The notes below the pieces were generated by a model. The model was not told the origin of the DNA. It searched no databases and was given only the letters and a program-made list of their open reading frames with translations. DNA of 64,000 nucleotides from Mycobacteroides franklinii. GTDB taxonomy: Bacteria > Actinomycetota > Actinomycetes > Mycobacteriales > Mycobacteriaceae. The position numbers and the translations under genes were made by a program. This document shows, piece after piece, positions 29,194-38,154 of the stretch (position 1 is the first letter of the stretch; every line of letters begins with the position of its first letter). Location: contig NZ_MAFQ01000003.1 of assembly GCF_002013895.1 (NCBI RefSeq), positions 62,001 through 126,000 on the forward strand, written 5' to 3'.

Positions 29194-32100
29194 TGCGGAT
29201 CGCTCCACGCGACTTGAACCAGCTGCTGACCACCCGAACGCATGACCAGCGTGCCCCGGCCCGGCGGCTGCTCACTCGGCCGAACCGTGCCCAGCAGCAC
29301 GCCCTCGTCCTTGTTACCGCTCATCTGCAGGCCGATGCAGGAGAGATCCTTCATGCGCGCCATCATCGGCTCGAACATCGCCCGGGAAGCACCACTGGTG
29401 CGCCGCGCGATGACGACGTGCAGGCCGATGTCCTTCGAGTGTGGCAGATATTCGGCCAACGGCAGCAACGGGTTTCCGCTGGCCAGCGCCACCAGGTCGT
29501 AGTCGTCGACCAAGATGTAGATCTCGGGACCGGACCACCAGGACCTGTCCCGCAACTCCTGTTGTGTCACATCGGGTCCCGGCATACGCGACTTGAGCAA
29601 CTCGATCAGCGCCGGTACCTCATCGACCAAGGTGTTGCTCGACATCGCGTACTTGGCAAGGTGTTCGGTCTCGACGACACCGAGCAAGGTGCGGCGGTAG
29701 TCGACGATGAACAGTTGCACCTGCTGCGGGGTGGTGGTGCGGACGATCTCGCGGCACATGGTGCGCAAGAGACCGGTCTTACCGCACTCGCTGTCGCCGA
29801 AGATCATCATGTGCGGCTGCTCGCCGAACTCCAGGAACATGGGAGCCAGCTCGGACTCGTTGATACCCACGAGGATCCGCAGGTTGGGCTGATCGTTTTG
29901 CGGCGCCTGCGGAACCAGCGCGGCGTAATCGATCTTGTGCGGCAGCATGCGCACCTGCGGAGCTTCCGCCGAGCTGCGCTGCCGCATGCTCGCGGCGGCA
30001 GCGCCGATGGCATCACCGAGGTCTTGATTCGACGAGACGCTGTCGACACGCGGCAGCCCGATGAGCATGTGCCGGCGGTCGCGGGTGATACCGCGGCCCG
30101 GCCTGCCATCCGGAACAAGCTGTGCCAGCTTGCGGTCGAAGTCCGAGTCCAGTGGATCACCGAGACGAAGCTCGACACGCGTGCCGATCTGGTCCTTCAG
30201 GGCCGGGCGGATTTCCGCCCAGCGCGATGCCGTCACGACCGTGTGCACACCGAAACCGAGCCCCTGGGCCGCGAGCGCGGTGACCTGCGGCTCGAGAGCC
30301 TCGAACTCCTGACGGACGGTGGACCAACCGTCGATGATGAAGAACACGTCACCGAACGGATCGCTGGCGAGCTGGGGATCACCGGCGCCCTTACGTCGCC
30401 GGTACTCCGCCATCGAGTCGATACCGTAAGCGCGGAAGGCGTTCTCGCGAGATCTGACGATCGTCAACATCTCGGCGAACGTGCGGCGAATCAGATCCGA
30501 TTCCAATCGGCTGGCCACCGAACCGACATGCGGTAGTTGGGCCAGCGAGGTCAACGTGCCACCACCGAAGTCCAGGCAGTAGAACTGCACCTGGGCCGGG
30601 CTATGGGTAATGGCCAGAGACGTCACCAAGGTGCGCACGGCCATCGACTTACCGGACTGCGGCGCACCGACGATGGCGACATTGCCCGCGGCAGCGGACA
30701 AATCGACGATGTAGGGGTCACGCCGTTGCTCGTACGGACGGTCCACGATGCCGATCGGGACAGTCAAACTGCCCACCGCGTCGAAACCGGCGCGGCCATG
30801 ACGAGGGATCAGATCGCCGAGAGTGGGCGAATCGTCCAACGGCGGCAGCCACACCTCGTGTGCCGGATTACCGTGTCCCTCAACGCGATCGAGGATGGTG
30901 TCGATGACAGACCGTCCGGTGGCTTCGGACACGGCCGGCGAATCGTCCTCGACCACTTCCGTGGGACGCATCTGCAGTGCCACCGGCGCCGCGGTGAAGA
31001 GGCGCGGCGCCGCACCCCCGCCGCCCGAGGACACGGCCCGGCGCGTCGGGCCGTACGGCACATACGCGCCAGACACGTAAGAGGTTTGGAATCGCGTCAA
31101 CTCGCCCGAGTCGTCTTTGAGATAGCAGGAACCGGGAGTGTTGGGCAGATGATAAGCATCCGGCACGCCGATCGCGGCACGGGATTCGTTCGCAGAGAAA
31201 GTCTTCAAGCAGAGCCGATAAGACAGGTGCGATTCCAGTCCGCGCAGACGACCCTCATCCAGACGCTGCGAAGCGAGCAACAGGTGAACATGTAGCGACC
31301 GGCCCAGACGTCCGATCGCCACGAACAGCTCCGCAAAATCCGGGTGCTGGCTCAGCAATTCGGAGAACTCGTCGACGATGATGAAGAGTGCGGGCAAGGG
31401 GGCGAGGGACGCTCCGGCGGCGCGAGCGCGCTCGTATTCGGTGACATTGGCGAAGTTGCCCGCGGCACGCAACAGCTCCTGGCGCCGGTTCATCTCACCG
31501 GCGAGCGCGTCCTTCATGCGGGACACCAGGTTTGCCTCTTCGGCGAGGTTGGTGATGATGGCCGCGACGTGCTGCGCTCGGTCCAGACCGAGGAACGTCG
31601 CGCCACCCTTGAAGTCGACGAGCACGAGGTTGAGCGCATCCGGCGAATGGGTCGCGATCATGCCGAGCGTCAATGTGCGCAGGAACTCCGACTTGCCCGA
31701 ACCGGTCGCACCGATGCAGAGCCCATGCGGCCCCATGCCGTTCTCGGCGGCTTCCTTGATATCCAGTTCCATCGGGGTGCCGTCGACCGCGATGCCAATC
31801 GGAACCCGCAGCCGGTCACGACCAACTCTGTTGCGCCACACCACTTCCGGATTGAGCAGCCCAGGATCGCCGATGCCCACGATGTCGGACCAGCGCGTGC
31901 TGACCTCGGTTTGGATCTGAACCTCGTCGCCGCTGCCGGTCAGCACCCGGTAGGGCGCCAGTCGGCGCGCACACGCCATCGCCTCGGTGATGGTGAGGTG
32001 ATCGGGGTGGGCGAAGACCTCGGACCCGACGTTTCCCTTAGCGCCCAGCCCGCGTTCGGTCAGCTCCAGTTGCATACCACGGCGGGCGGCGAGTGGATCG

Positions 32101-33173
32101 ACCCTGGTGCCGATCTCGACGAGGGTCACCGAGTCGATGCCGTGGTCGACGATGAGGCGTTCGGAACCGATCAGCGTGCCGCTGTCCACGACGATGAGAA
32201 TCTGTGGCCGATCGGGCGAGGGCTGCGCGGTCCGGGAGAACCGTTCACGCTCGGTAATCAGCGATGCCAGCGACTCCTCCACCTCACCGAGTGAGTGGTA
32301 GACCAGGCGCGATGAGCCGACGCCGTCGAAGGCACTCGGATGCTGGGAATGCGGAAGCCATTTGAGCCAGTCCCAGTGCGGTGCCGCGTGCCGGTTGACC
32401 ACTGCCGCGACCAGGAATTGATCGGGGCCGTGGAACATCGCGAGCTGGCAGATCATGGCGCGCAACATGCCTCGTGCCACCTCTGGTGAACCGTCGATGG
32501 TGACGGCCGCAAAACCCCTCAGGTTCAACGCGATCGGCAGCTCCGGAACCAGCGAATGGGTTCGAACGAATCGGCGCAGCGCGACGGAGGCGACCGGCTC
32601 CAGCTCCTCGACCGGCCCGATCTCGGGTGCCACCAGTTGCGCGGCGAGTCGCTGATCGCCAGTTCCCACGCGCACATGGCAGTAGTCACTGTCGCCGGGA
32701 CGCCGCTCCCACATGCGGCGGCCGCCGGCCAACGTCCAGAGCGCAGCGGGATCCGGGTTGTTCCATAGCAGGGCCTTGCGCTGAGCGCCACCGGTGTCGG
32801 TGACGTTCTTACGCACCACTTCGAGGTACCGCAGGTAATCCTTGCGGTCCTCGTTGATTTCGCTGGTCTTGGCGCCCTTGCCCCCGCTGTTGGACACCAT
32901 GCTGACCATCGAGACCATCATCATGATCGGAAAAAGCATGAACATCGGGCTGCGCATCATGCCGCCGCCCGCGCCACCGCCGAAGCTCCCCGAAGTGACG
33001 AAGAAGGCGATCATGCCGACCATTGCCACCACCATGACCAGCGGCATGATCTTGGCGATGATCGGTGACGGCACCGGCCGTGGAATCTCCGGTGGCGGCT
33101 GCACATTGACCTCGCCGCCCGGCACGCGCGGCACGGCAAGCCGAGGCCGCCGAATAAAGATTGTGGTGTTCAC
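29190..33173 (-). CDS. eccC4: ESX-4 type VII secretion ATPase EccC4
   Basis: FtsK/SpoIIIE-like motor of ESX-4, 1327 residues. Two N-terminal membrane segments (about 38-95) precede three ATPase domains: Walker A GATGSGKS at 488-495 with Walker B IIVDEF near 600; GAPQSGKS at 836-843 with FIIDGW near 948; GDSECGKT at 1126-1133 with LVDDY near 1222. All three P-loop lysines are intact. It recruits Esx substrates and powers export. The GTG at 33173 begins VNTTIFIRRPRLAVP, the family N-terminus. It overlaps the Rv3446c-like gene by 4 bases. Confidence 0.95.
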   Translation of the reverse strand: MNTTIFIRRPRLAVPRVPGGEVNVQPPPEIPRPVPSPIIAKIMPLVMVVAMVGMIAFFVTSGSFGGGAGGGMMRSPMFMLFPIMMMVSMVSMVSNSGGKGAKTSEINEDRKDYLRYLEVVRKNVTDTGGAQRKALLWNNPDPAALWTLAGGRRMWERRPGDSDYCHVRVGTGDQRLAAQLVAPEIGPVEELEPVASVALRRFVRTHSLVPELPIALNLRGFAAVTIDGSPEVARGMLRAMICQLAMFHGPDQFLVAAVVNRHAAPHWDWLKWLPHSQHPSAFDGVGSSRLVYHSLGEVEESLASLITERERFSRTAQPSPDRPQILIVVDSGTLIGSERLIVDHGIDSVTLVEIGTRVDPLAARRGMQLELTERGLGAKGNVGSEVFAHPDHLTITEAMACARRLAPYRVLTGSGDEVQIQTEVSTRWSDIVGIGDPGLLNPEVVWRNRVGRDRLRVPIGIAVDGTPMELDIKEAAENGMGPHGLCIGATGSGKSEFLRTLTLGMIATHSPDALNLVLVDFKGGATFLGLDRAQHVAAIITNLAEEANLVSRMKDALAGEMNRRQELLRAAGNFANVTEYERARAAGASLAPLPALFIIVDEFSELLSQHPDFAELFVAIGRLGRSLHVHLLLASQRLDEGRLRGLESHLSYRLCLKTFSANESRAAIGVPDAYHLPNTPGSCYLKDDSGELTRFQTSYVSGAYVPYGPTRRAVSSGGGGAAPRLFTAAPVALQMRPTEVVEDDSPAVSEATGRSVIDTILDRVEGHGNPAHEVWLPPLDDSPTLGDLIPRHGRAGFDAVGSLTVPIGIVDRPYEQRRDPYIVDLSAAAGNVAIVGAPQSGKSMAVRTLVTSLAITHSPAQVQFYCLDFGGGTLTSLAQLPHVGSVASRLESDLIRRTFAEMLTIVRSRENAFRAYGIDSMAEYRRRKGAGDPQLASDPFGDVFFIIDGWSTVRQEFEALEPQVTALAAQGLGFGVHTVVTASRWAEIRPALKDQIGTRVELRLGDPLDSDFDRKLAQLVPDGRPGRGITRDRRHMLIGLPRVDSVSSNQDLGDAIGAAAASMRQRSSAEAPQVRMLPHKIDYAALVPQAPQNDQPNLRILVGINESELAPMFLEFGEQPHMMIFGDSECGKTGLLRTMCREIVRTTTPQQVQLFIVDYRRTLLGVVETEHLAKYAMSSNTLVDEVPALIELLKSRMPGPDVTQQELRDRSWWSGPEIYILVDDYDLVALASGNPLLPLAEYLPHSKDIGLHVVIARRTSGASRAMFEPMMARMKDLSCIGLQMSGNKDEGVLLGTVRPSEQPPGRGTLVMRSGGQQLVQVAWSDPQ

Positions 33174-33441
33174 TCGGTGCTCACCCCTGGCCCTCCGGTT
33201 CCCCCGCGTCGCATCTCGTGGCAATCTACCGAGTCCACGCTACCGCCCAGCCCACGGCGGGCTACAGGATAGGGCCGTTATATCCGGTGCCGCAACGAAT
33301 TCGCCCATAAGATGGCCGCTACCGCTGGTCATCGGGTTGACGCCCGCCCGGATGCACCGAACCGCTGGCGGCGTTCAGTCGCGTTCGGCTAGTGTGCATG
33401 CGCAAAGATCAATGATCGTGGGGGCAGGCAGGGGGCACAGC
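33174..33441. promoter_or_regulatory. Divergent promoter region between eccC4 and eccD4
   Basis: A 268-base gap with no ORF. Candidate -10 boxes are TATCCT on the minus strand (33271-33266) for eccC4 and TAGTGT (33390-33395) for eccD4. Neither has a convincing -35, and no GGAAC-CGTC pair was found here. Confidence 0.4.
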
Positions 33442-34977
33442 ATGACACATGCGCAGTCGGGCGCCGAGCAACGTTCGGCGGTTCTCGAACTGTGCCGCGT
33501 TTCCATTCAGGCTGAGCGCACTCAGGTAGACCTGGCGCTGCCGACGAGTGTTCCGCTGGCTCTTTTGGTCGGCTCGGTCGTCGACATCATCAACCAGCAT
33601 GTCGGTGTCCCGGAGCTGACCAGCCCCGAAGACGCTGTGGAAACGCATTGGCGTTTGTCCCGGCCTGGTCAGCCACCACTGCAGATGTCCAGCACCCTGG
33701 GGGAACTGGAGGTCCGCGACGGCGATCAGCTGATTCTCACCCGGTCCGATGTCGCGGCGCCGGACCCGCTGTTCGACGACGTGTTCCTCGCGGTGTCGAC
33801 ATTCCGTACGGTGTCGGCTCATCCGTGGAGCCGGAACGCCGCCCGGATTCTCGGCGCGACGGTGTGCGGGCTATCTGCCGTGCTGGGCGCTACCGCGCTG
33901 TTGCGCGCCGGCGCCACCAACCCCGGCCTACTCCTGCCCATCATCGCGGTGGCAATCGCGTTGGTGGCGATGACAGCCGCGGTGTTCGCGAACAGGGTTT
34001 ACGACGATTCACTCGCCTCGGTGATGCTGAGTCATTGCGCCGTCGGCTTTTCGGCGGTGGCGGGCGCGCTTTTCGTGCCCGGAAAGTACGGCGCTCCACA
34101 CGCGATGTTGGCGCTCATGGTGGCGATGGTCGTGTCCATTCTTGCCATGCGCGCGACCGGCACCGGCACGACCTCACTGGTCGCCGTCGCCTCGGCATCA
34201 TTTCTCGGGTTCGCGGCGGCCTTGGGCTACGTGCTGTTCGAGCCTCCGATTTACAGCCTGGGAGCCGTACTCGGCTCGGTGGGAATCTGTGCGGTAGCGC
34301 TTTCGCCGCGAGTGGCGATGGTTCTCGCCCGGCTCCCCCTGCCCCCGGTGCCCACCCAGGGCGCACCATCTCGTCCTGAACATTCCACGGCGCCAATCGA
34401 AGCCATCGAAGGTCTGGACGGACTCGATACCGAGGGCGACGACGTAGAGGACGCCACGGCGCTGCCGCCTCTCCCCGACCTTCGTGAGAAGGCCCTGCGA
34501 GCGCATGCCGTGCTGACCGGATTGGTGTGCGGAACATCCGCTGTCACCGCCGTGGGCGCCATGCTTGCGGCGCTGACCTTCTCCGGGGCGGGCGCTCATC
34601 ATCCCACCGGTGCGCACCGGTTCAGTGGTGTGGTGCTGGCCGGATTGATCGCGCTCGCGATGATGCTTCGCGCGCGTTCGCATGCCGACTTGGCGCAGAC
34701 GGTGGCCATCAACCTGGGCGGCATCGCCATTCCGGTGGCGGCATTCGCGTTCGTCGCGGTCGCATATCCGGCGGGCGCGGTCTTCACCACCGTGTTGACG
34801 GCCATTGCGGCCGGATCTGCCATCGCGCTGGGCTTCCTGGTGTCGGCACGCAAGTACTCACCCGTTGCGCGTCGTACCGTGGAGATCATCGAATACATTG
34901 CGCTATCTCTCATCGTTCCGGTGGCCGTCTGGGTGTGTGGCGTGTACAGCGCCGTGCGGGGATTGAACCTGCCATGA
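33442..34977 (+). CDS. eccD4: ESX-4 membrane channel protein EccD4
   Basis: A 511-residue core subunit of the ESX-4 pore. Residues about 10-95 form the ubiquitin-like cytosolic domain (LCRVSIQAERTQVDLALP, then VRDGDQLILTRSD). About eleven hydrophobic segments follow from residue 130 on, split by a charged loop (GLDGLDTEGDDVEDATALPPLPDLREKAL). The ATG at 33442 has AGGGGG 6 bases upstream; an in-frame ATG at 33412 is less likely. It overlaps mycP4 by 4 bases. Confidence 0.93.
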   Translation: MTHAQSGAEQRSAVLELCRVSIQAERTQVDLALPTSVPLALLVGSVVDIINQHVGVPELTSPEDAVETHWRLSRPGQPPLQMSSTLGELEVRDGDQLILTRSDVAAPDPLFDDVFLAVSTFRTVSAHPWSRNAARILGATVCGLSAVLGATALLRAGATNPGLLLPIIAVAIALVAMTAAVFANRVYDDSLASVMLSHCAVGFSAVAGALFVPGKYGAPHAMLALMVAMVVSILAMRATGTGTTSLVAVASASFLGFAAALGYVLFEPPIYSLGAVLGSVGICAVALSPRVAMVLARLPLPPVPTQGAPSRPEHSTAPIEAIEGLDGLDTEGDDVEDATALPPLPDLREKALRAHAVLTGLVCGTSAVTAVGAMLAALTFSGAGAHHPTGAHRFSGVVLAGLIALAMMLRARSHADLAQTVAINLGGIAIPVAAFAFVAVAYPAGAVFTTVLTAIAAGSAIALGFLVSARKYSPVARRTVEIIEYIALSLIVPVAVWVCGVYSAVRGLNLP

Positions 34978-36413
34978 GCCTCGGCGTGGCCCGCCGTATC
35001 GCCACCGCTGGAGCCGTTGCGATGCTGGCGATGTCGTCACAGCTGGCGACAGGTTCGATGCACATGCTGGCGACGGCACACGCCTTCGCCCCGCTGCCGG
35101 TCGACCCGAGCATGCTGCCCGGCCCGCGTCCCCCCGCCCCGATCGAGCCCACCGAGCAGAAGGAACTGTGCCGTTTCCCGGGCATCGATCCCAAGCGCGA
35201 CCTCAACAAGGTCCCCACGCAACAACGCGGACTCGACCTGCCGCTGGTCTGGCAGCTCTCGCGCGGGGCCGGTCAGACGGTCGCCGTGATCGACACCGGT
35301 GTGGCCCGCAGTCCCCGGCTACCACCCGTGATCCCCGGCGGTGACTACGTCTTCGAGGGCGGCAACGGCACTCAGGACTGTGATGCCCACGGCACCATCG
35401 TCGCCGGAATCATCGCGGCAGCACCGGATCCCACCGGAGCAAGCGCATTCAGCGGAATCGCCCCGGACGTCAGCCTCATCAGCATTCGTCAGTCCAGCGC
35501 CAAGTTCGCGGTGAAGAACAAGGGCGGCAGCGATCGCGACGATCCCTCCAAGATCAGTGGCGTCGGAAACGTGGACACCCTGGCCATGGCGGTGCGCACC
35601 GCGGCAGACCTCGGCGCGACCGTCATCAACATTTCCGAGGTGGCATGCGCCTCGGCCAAACAATTCCTGGACGATCGGCCGCTGGGCGCCGCACTGCAAT
35701 ACGCCGTGGACGTCAAGAACGTCGTCGTCGTGGTCGCCGCCGGAAACGTCGGCGACGGGCAGTGCAAGAGCCAGAATCCCCCGCCCGATCCGGCACGCCC
35801 CAACACCCCGGACTGGGACTCCGTCCTGGAGACCGTGAGTCCGGCGTGGTACAACGACCTCGTCCTCACGGTGGGTTCGATAGGCCCGGACGGGCAGCCC
35901 TCCAAGTTCAGCCTCGGTGGCCCCTGGGTGGACGTCTCCGCTCCCGGCGAGGACATCGTCTCCCTGGATCCCAACCGCGACGCGCTGACCAACGCCTACA
36001 TGGGCGACCAGGGGCCAGTCCCCATTCAGGGCACCAGCTTCTCCGCGCCGGTGGTCAGTGGCGTTGTCGCGCTGGTGCGTTCACGATTTCCTCAGCTGAG
36101 TGCGCGCGAGGTGATGGATCGCATCAAGAACACGGCGCACCGCCCACCCGGCGGCTGGGATCCATATCTGGGCTTCGGCGTGGTGGACGCGCTCGCGGCG
36201 GTAAGCGATGACCTGGGCACCACCAGCGACCTCTCGCGGGCCAACGCGGCCAAGAAGCTGGTGCTACCACCCGCTCCGGCACCGCCCGACCCCCGCCCGC
36301 GACGCGTCGCACTCATCGGAATAGCGGTCTGCGCAGCATTTCTCGCTGCCGCCCTGGCGATGTTGGCACCGGTTCGCCGGCTCCGGCAGAGCCGGGAAAA
36401 CCCAGAGGAGTAG
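34974..36413 (+). CDS. mycP4: ESX-4 mycosin protease MycP4
   Basis: Membrane-anchored subtilisin-like protease of 479 residues that caps the type VII complex on the periplasmic side. An N-terminal signal sequence is followed by the N-extension, then the triad Asp107 (AVIDTGV), His139 (DAHGTIVAG) and Ser355 (GTSFSAPVVSG); Asn258 completes the oxyanion hole. One C-terminal membrane segment (VALIGIAVCAAFLAAALAML) precedes a basic tail. ATGA overlap with eccD4 marks a two-gene operon. Confidence 0.95.
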   Translation: MSLGVARRIATAGAVAMLAMSSQLATGSMHMLATAHAFAPLPVDPSMLPGPRPPAPIEPTEQKELCRFPGIDPKRDLNKVPTQQRGLDLPLVWQLSRGAGQTVAVIDTGVARSPRLPPVIPGGDYVFEGGNGTQDCDAHGTIVAGIIAAAPDPTGASAFSGIAPDVSLISIRQSSAKFAVKNKGGSDRDDPSKISGVGNVDTLAMAVRTAADLGATVINISEVACASAKQFLDDRPLGAALQYAVDVKNVVVVVAAGNVGDGQCKSQNPPPDPARPNTPDWDSVLETVSPAWYNDLVLTVGSIGPDGQPSKFSLGGPWVDVSAPGEDIVSLDPNRDALTNAYMGDQGPVPIQGTSFSAPVVSGVVALVRSRFPQLSAREVMDRIKNTAHRPPGGWDPYLGFGVVDALAAVSDDLGTTSDLSRANAAKKLVLPPAPAPPDPRPRRVALIGIAVCAAFLAAALAMLAPVRRLRQSRENPEE

Positions 36414-36443
36414 CGCGACAGTCGGGACCGGCGGTGAGGCCGT

Positions 36444-37925
36444 TTAGGACGGCGCCTGGGTGGCCGATGTCGACGGGTTGATCGCCAGACCGGTCTTGTC
36501 GGGCGGCATGCCGTCATGCACGACGAGTGCGTCTTCCTTACTCAACCGCGGACCCGGGGGCAGCAGCCCGACGATGGGCCACGGTGCGGGGACCGGTTCA
36601 ACGGTGAGCCCCAAGGCCTTCGCGGCCTCCAGGCTCCCGATACCAAAGCGCACACCGGTGTCGAGGACGAGGTAGAGCGACTCGGCGCGCCCGGTATCCC
36701 CGCCCAGGCCGGTCGAGCGGACGAAGGCGCTGTGAGCGGGCGGAATGTACGCCGTGTCGACGTTGGGGCCTTCCTTGTCGGCCTGCGCCAACACCACCGG
36801 CACCTGGTCGGTCTTCAACGGCAGCGAGCTACCCATCAAAAGCTTGGTGGAGGCGTGCTCCTGGGTCTTCTCTTGACCCGGCTTCCAGCTGCTGCACAAC
36901 ACCGACTTCTCCGGGACGTCCACGATCTTCCCGGCGCGATCCGGAAATGTCTGCACCGCAAGCAGATTGAGGCTGGGGTGGCCCGCGATAACATCGGGCG
37001 CGACGGACAGGATGTCCTGTGCGCCCTGCGAGTCGGAGAACCTGATGAGATCCGCGGTGACCTCGTTGATGCGTTGCACCCCGCCCGCGAGTACCACGTA
37101 GTACTCGGCGGAATCCGCGCGGCTCATCTTGATGACCGACCCCACCCGAACACCCGCGGTCGTGATGGGCGACGGCGCCCCGGCGTCCGGGATGGGCGGC
37201 GGAGCGATGGCCGGCACCTCGGGAATCGCGTTCAGCACGTTCATCGAAATCGGCCTGGGCGTCACGCCTTCCAGGCGCAGCGCGCGGGTCACGGCGGGGT
37301 TGGTCAGGTCAACCGCCGCGCGCTTTCCGTCGTAGAGCAGGTACATCTGACTGTTCACGGTCACCAGGGCGTACCGGTCCTTCGGCATCTCCTGGTTGCC
37401 GTTCTCCAGGGTCACCTTGCCGGCGATGACGGTGGTGGTGACGGTGGAGCTCGGCGGAGGCGTCGCGACGTCACACACCGTCCAGATGGTGTCGTCACCC
37501 GACAAGGCCCCCGGAATCGATGCCGGCGCACCCGGAATCCCGACCAGCGGGCCGCGGCGCGCCTTGGCAAGCTCCGAATCCTTGACCGGCTTGGGATTCT
37601 CGTTGTTGCCGGAGATCAACCGTGCGGAGGCCAGGTTGAGCGCGGGATGAAGTGTGTCCTGGATCCGGACGTAGACGGCTCCGGTGTCCTTGCCCATCAC
37701 GATGGGCTGATCACCCAACGGCATGTTCGGCCGAAAGAAGGCCAAGATCGCGCAACCCGCAACCATGACGGTGGCCAGCACGATGCCGACCACGAGTGAG
37801 CTCGACTGCGACCGCATCGGGTCGTGGATCATTCGGACGTCGCGGCGAACCAGTGCATGCTCCATGCGCCGCACCAGGAACCGGTACCCACTGACTTGCA
37901 GCCGGGTTGTCGGTTGTCGCGCCAT
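36444..37925 (-). CDS. eccB4: ESX-4 core complex protein EccB4
   Basis: A 493-residue bitopic protein of the secretion pore. The cytosolic N-terminus (MARQPTTRLQVSGYRFLVRRMEHALVRRD) is the family signature. One membrane segment lies at about 43-64, followed by the periplasmic repeat domains, with Cys residues (IWTVCDV, VLCSSWKPG) able to form the conserved disulfide. It converges with mycP4 and diverges from eccE4. GGAGGGGGG precedes the ATG. Confidence 0.95.
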   Translation of the reverse strand: MARQPTTRLQVSGYRFLVRRMEHALVRRDVRMIHDPMRSQSSSLVVGIVLATVMVAGCAILAFFRPNMPLGDQPIVMGKDTGAVYVRIQDTLHPALNLASARLISGNNENPKPVKDSELAKARRGPLVGIPGAPASIPGALSGDDTIWTVCDVATPPPSSTVTTTVIAGKVTLENGNQEMPKDRYALVTVNSQMYLLYDGKRAAVDLTNPAVTRALRLEGVTPRPISMNVLNAIPEVPAIAPPPIPDAGAPSPITTAGVRVGSVIKMSRADSAEYYVVLAGGVQRINEVTADLIRFSDSQGAQDILSVAPDVIAGHPSLNLLAVQTFPDRAGKIVDVPEKSVLCSSWKPGQEKTQEHASTKLLMGSSLPLKTDQVPVVLAQADKEGPNVDTAYIPPAHSAFVRSTGLGGDTGRAESLYLVLDTGVRFGIGSLEAAKALGLTVEPVPAPWPIVGLLPPGPRLSKEDALVVHDGMPPDKTGLAINPSTSATQAPS

Positions 37926-38154
37926 CGTCCCCCCTCCAGGAAATACTGCGAAAATCGAATCTACGACCTGAGCGATGCCTCTAGGCCGGCCCCAAAATCT
38001 TGTTAGATCCTACGTACCGGCCACACGGCCATGCAGCCTATTGCAATACTGGGCAACCACGATAGGTTGCGGGTGGTGGCCCGGGTGGCGGCCAAAGTGA
38101 CCGAACGGGTCGTGCGGCGATATCCACCGCTGTTATGGCGGAACAGAAGGGGGA
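37926..38154. promoter_or_regulatory. Divergent promoter region between eccB4 and eccE4, with an 18-base dyad
   Basis: A 229-base gap. TAGATT on the minus strand (37963-37958) is a candidate eccB4 -10. GCAACC-N6-GGTTGC at 38053-38070 is an exact dyad on the eccE4 side that could bind a dimeric regulator. No ORF of note. Confidence 0.4.

Noticed and set aside
33181-33215. GGAACC on the minus strand upstream of eccC4 as a third SigM promoter
   Set aside because: No CGTC-like element lies 16-18 bases downstream.
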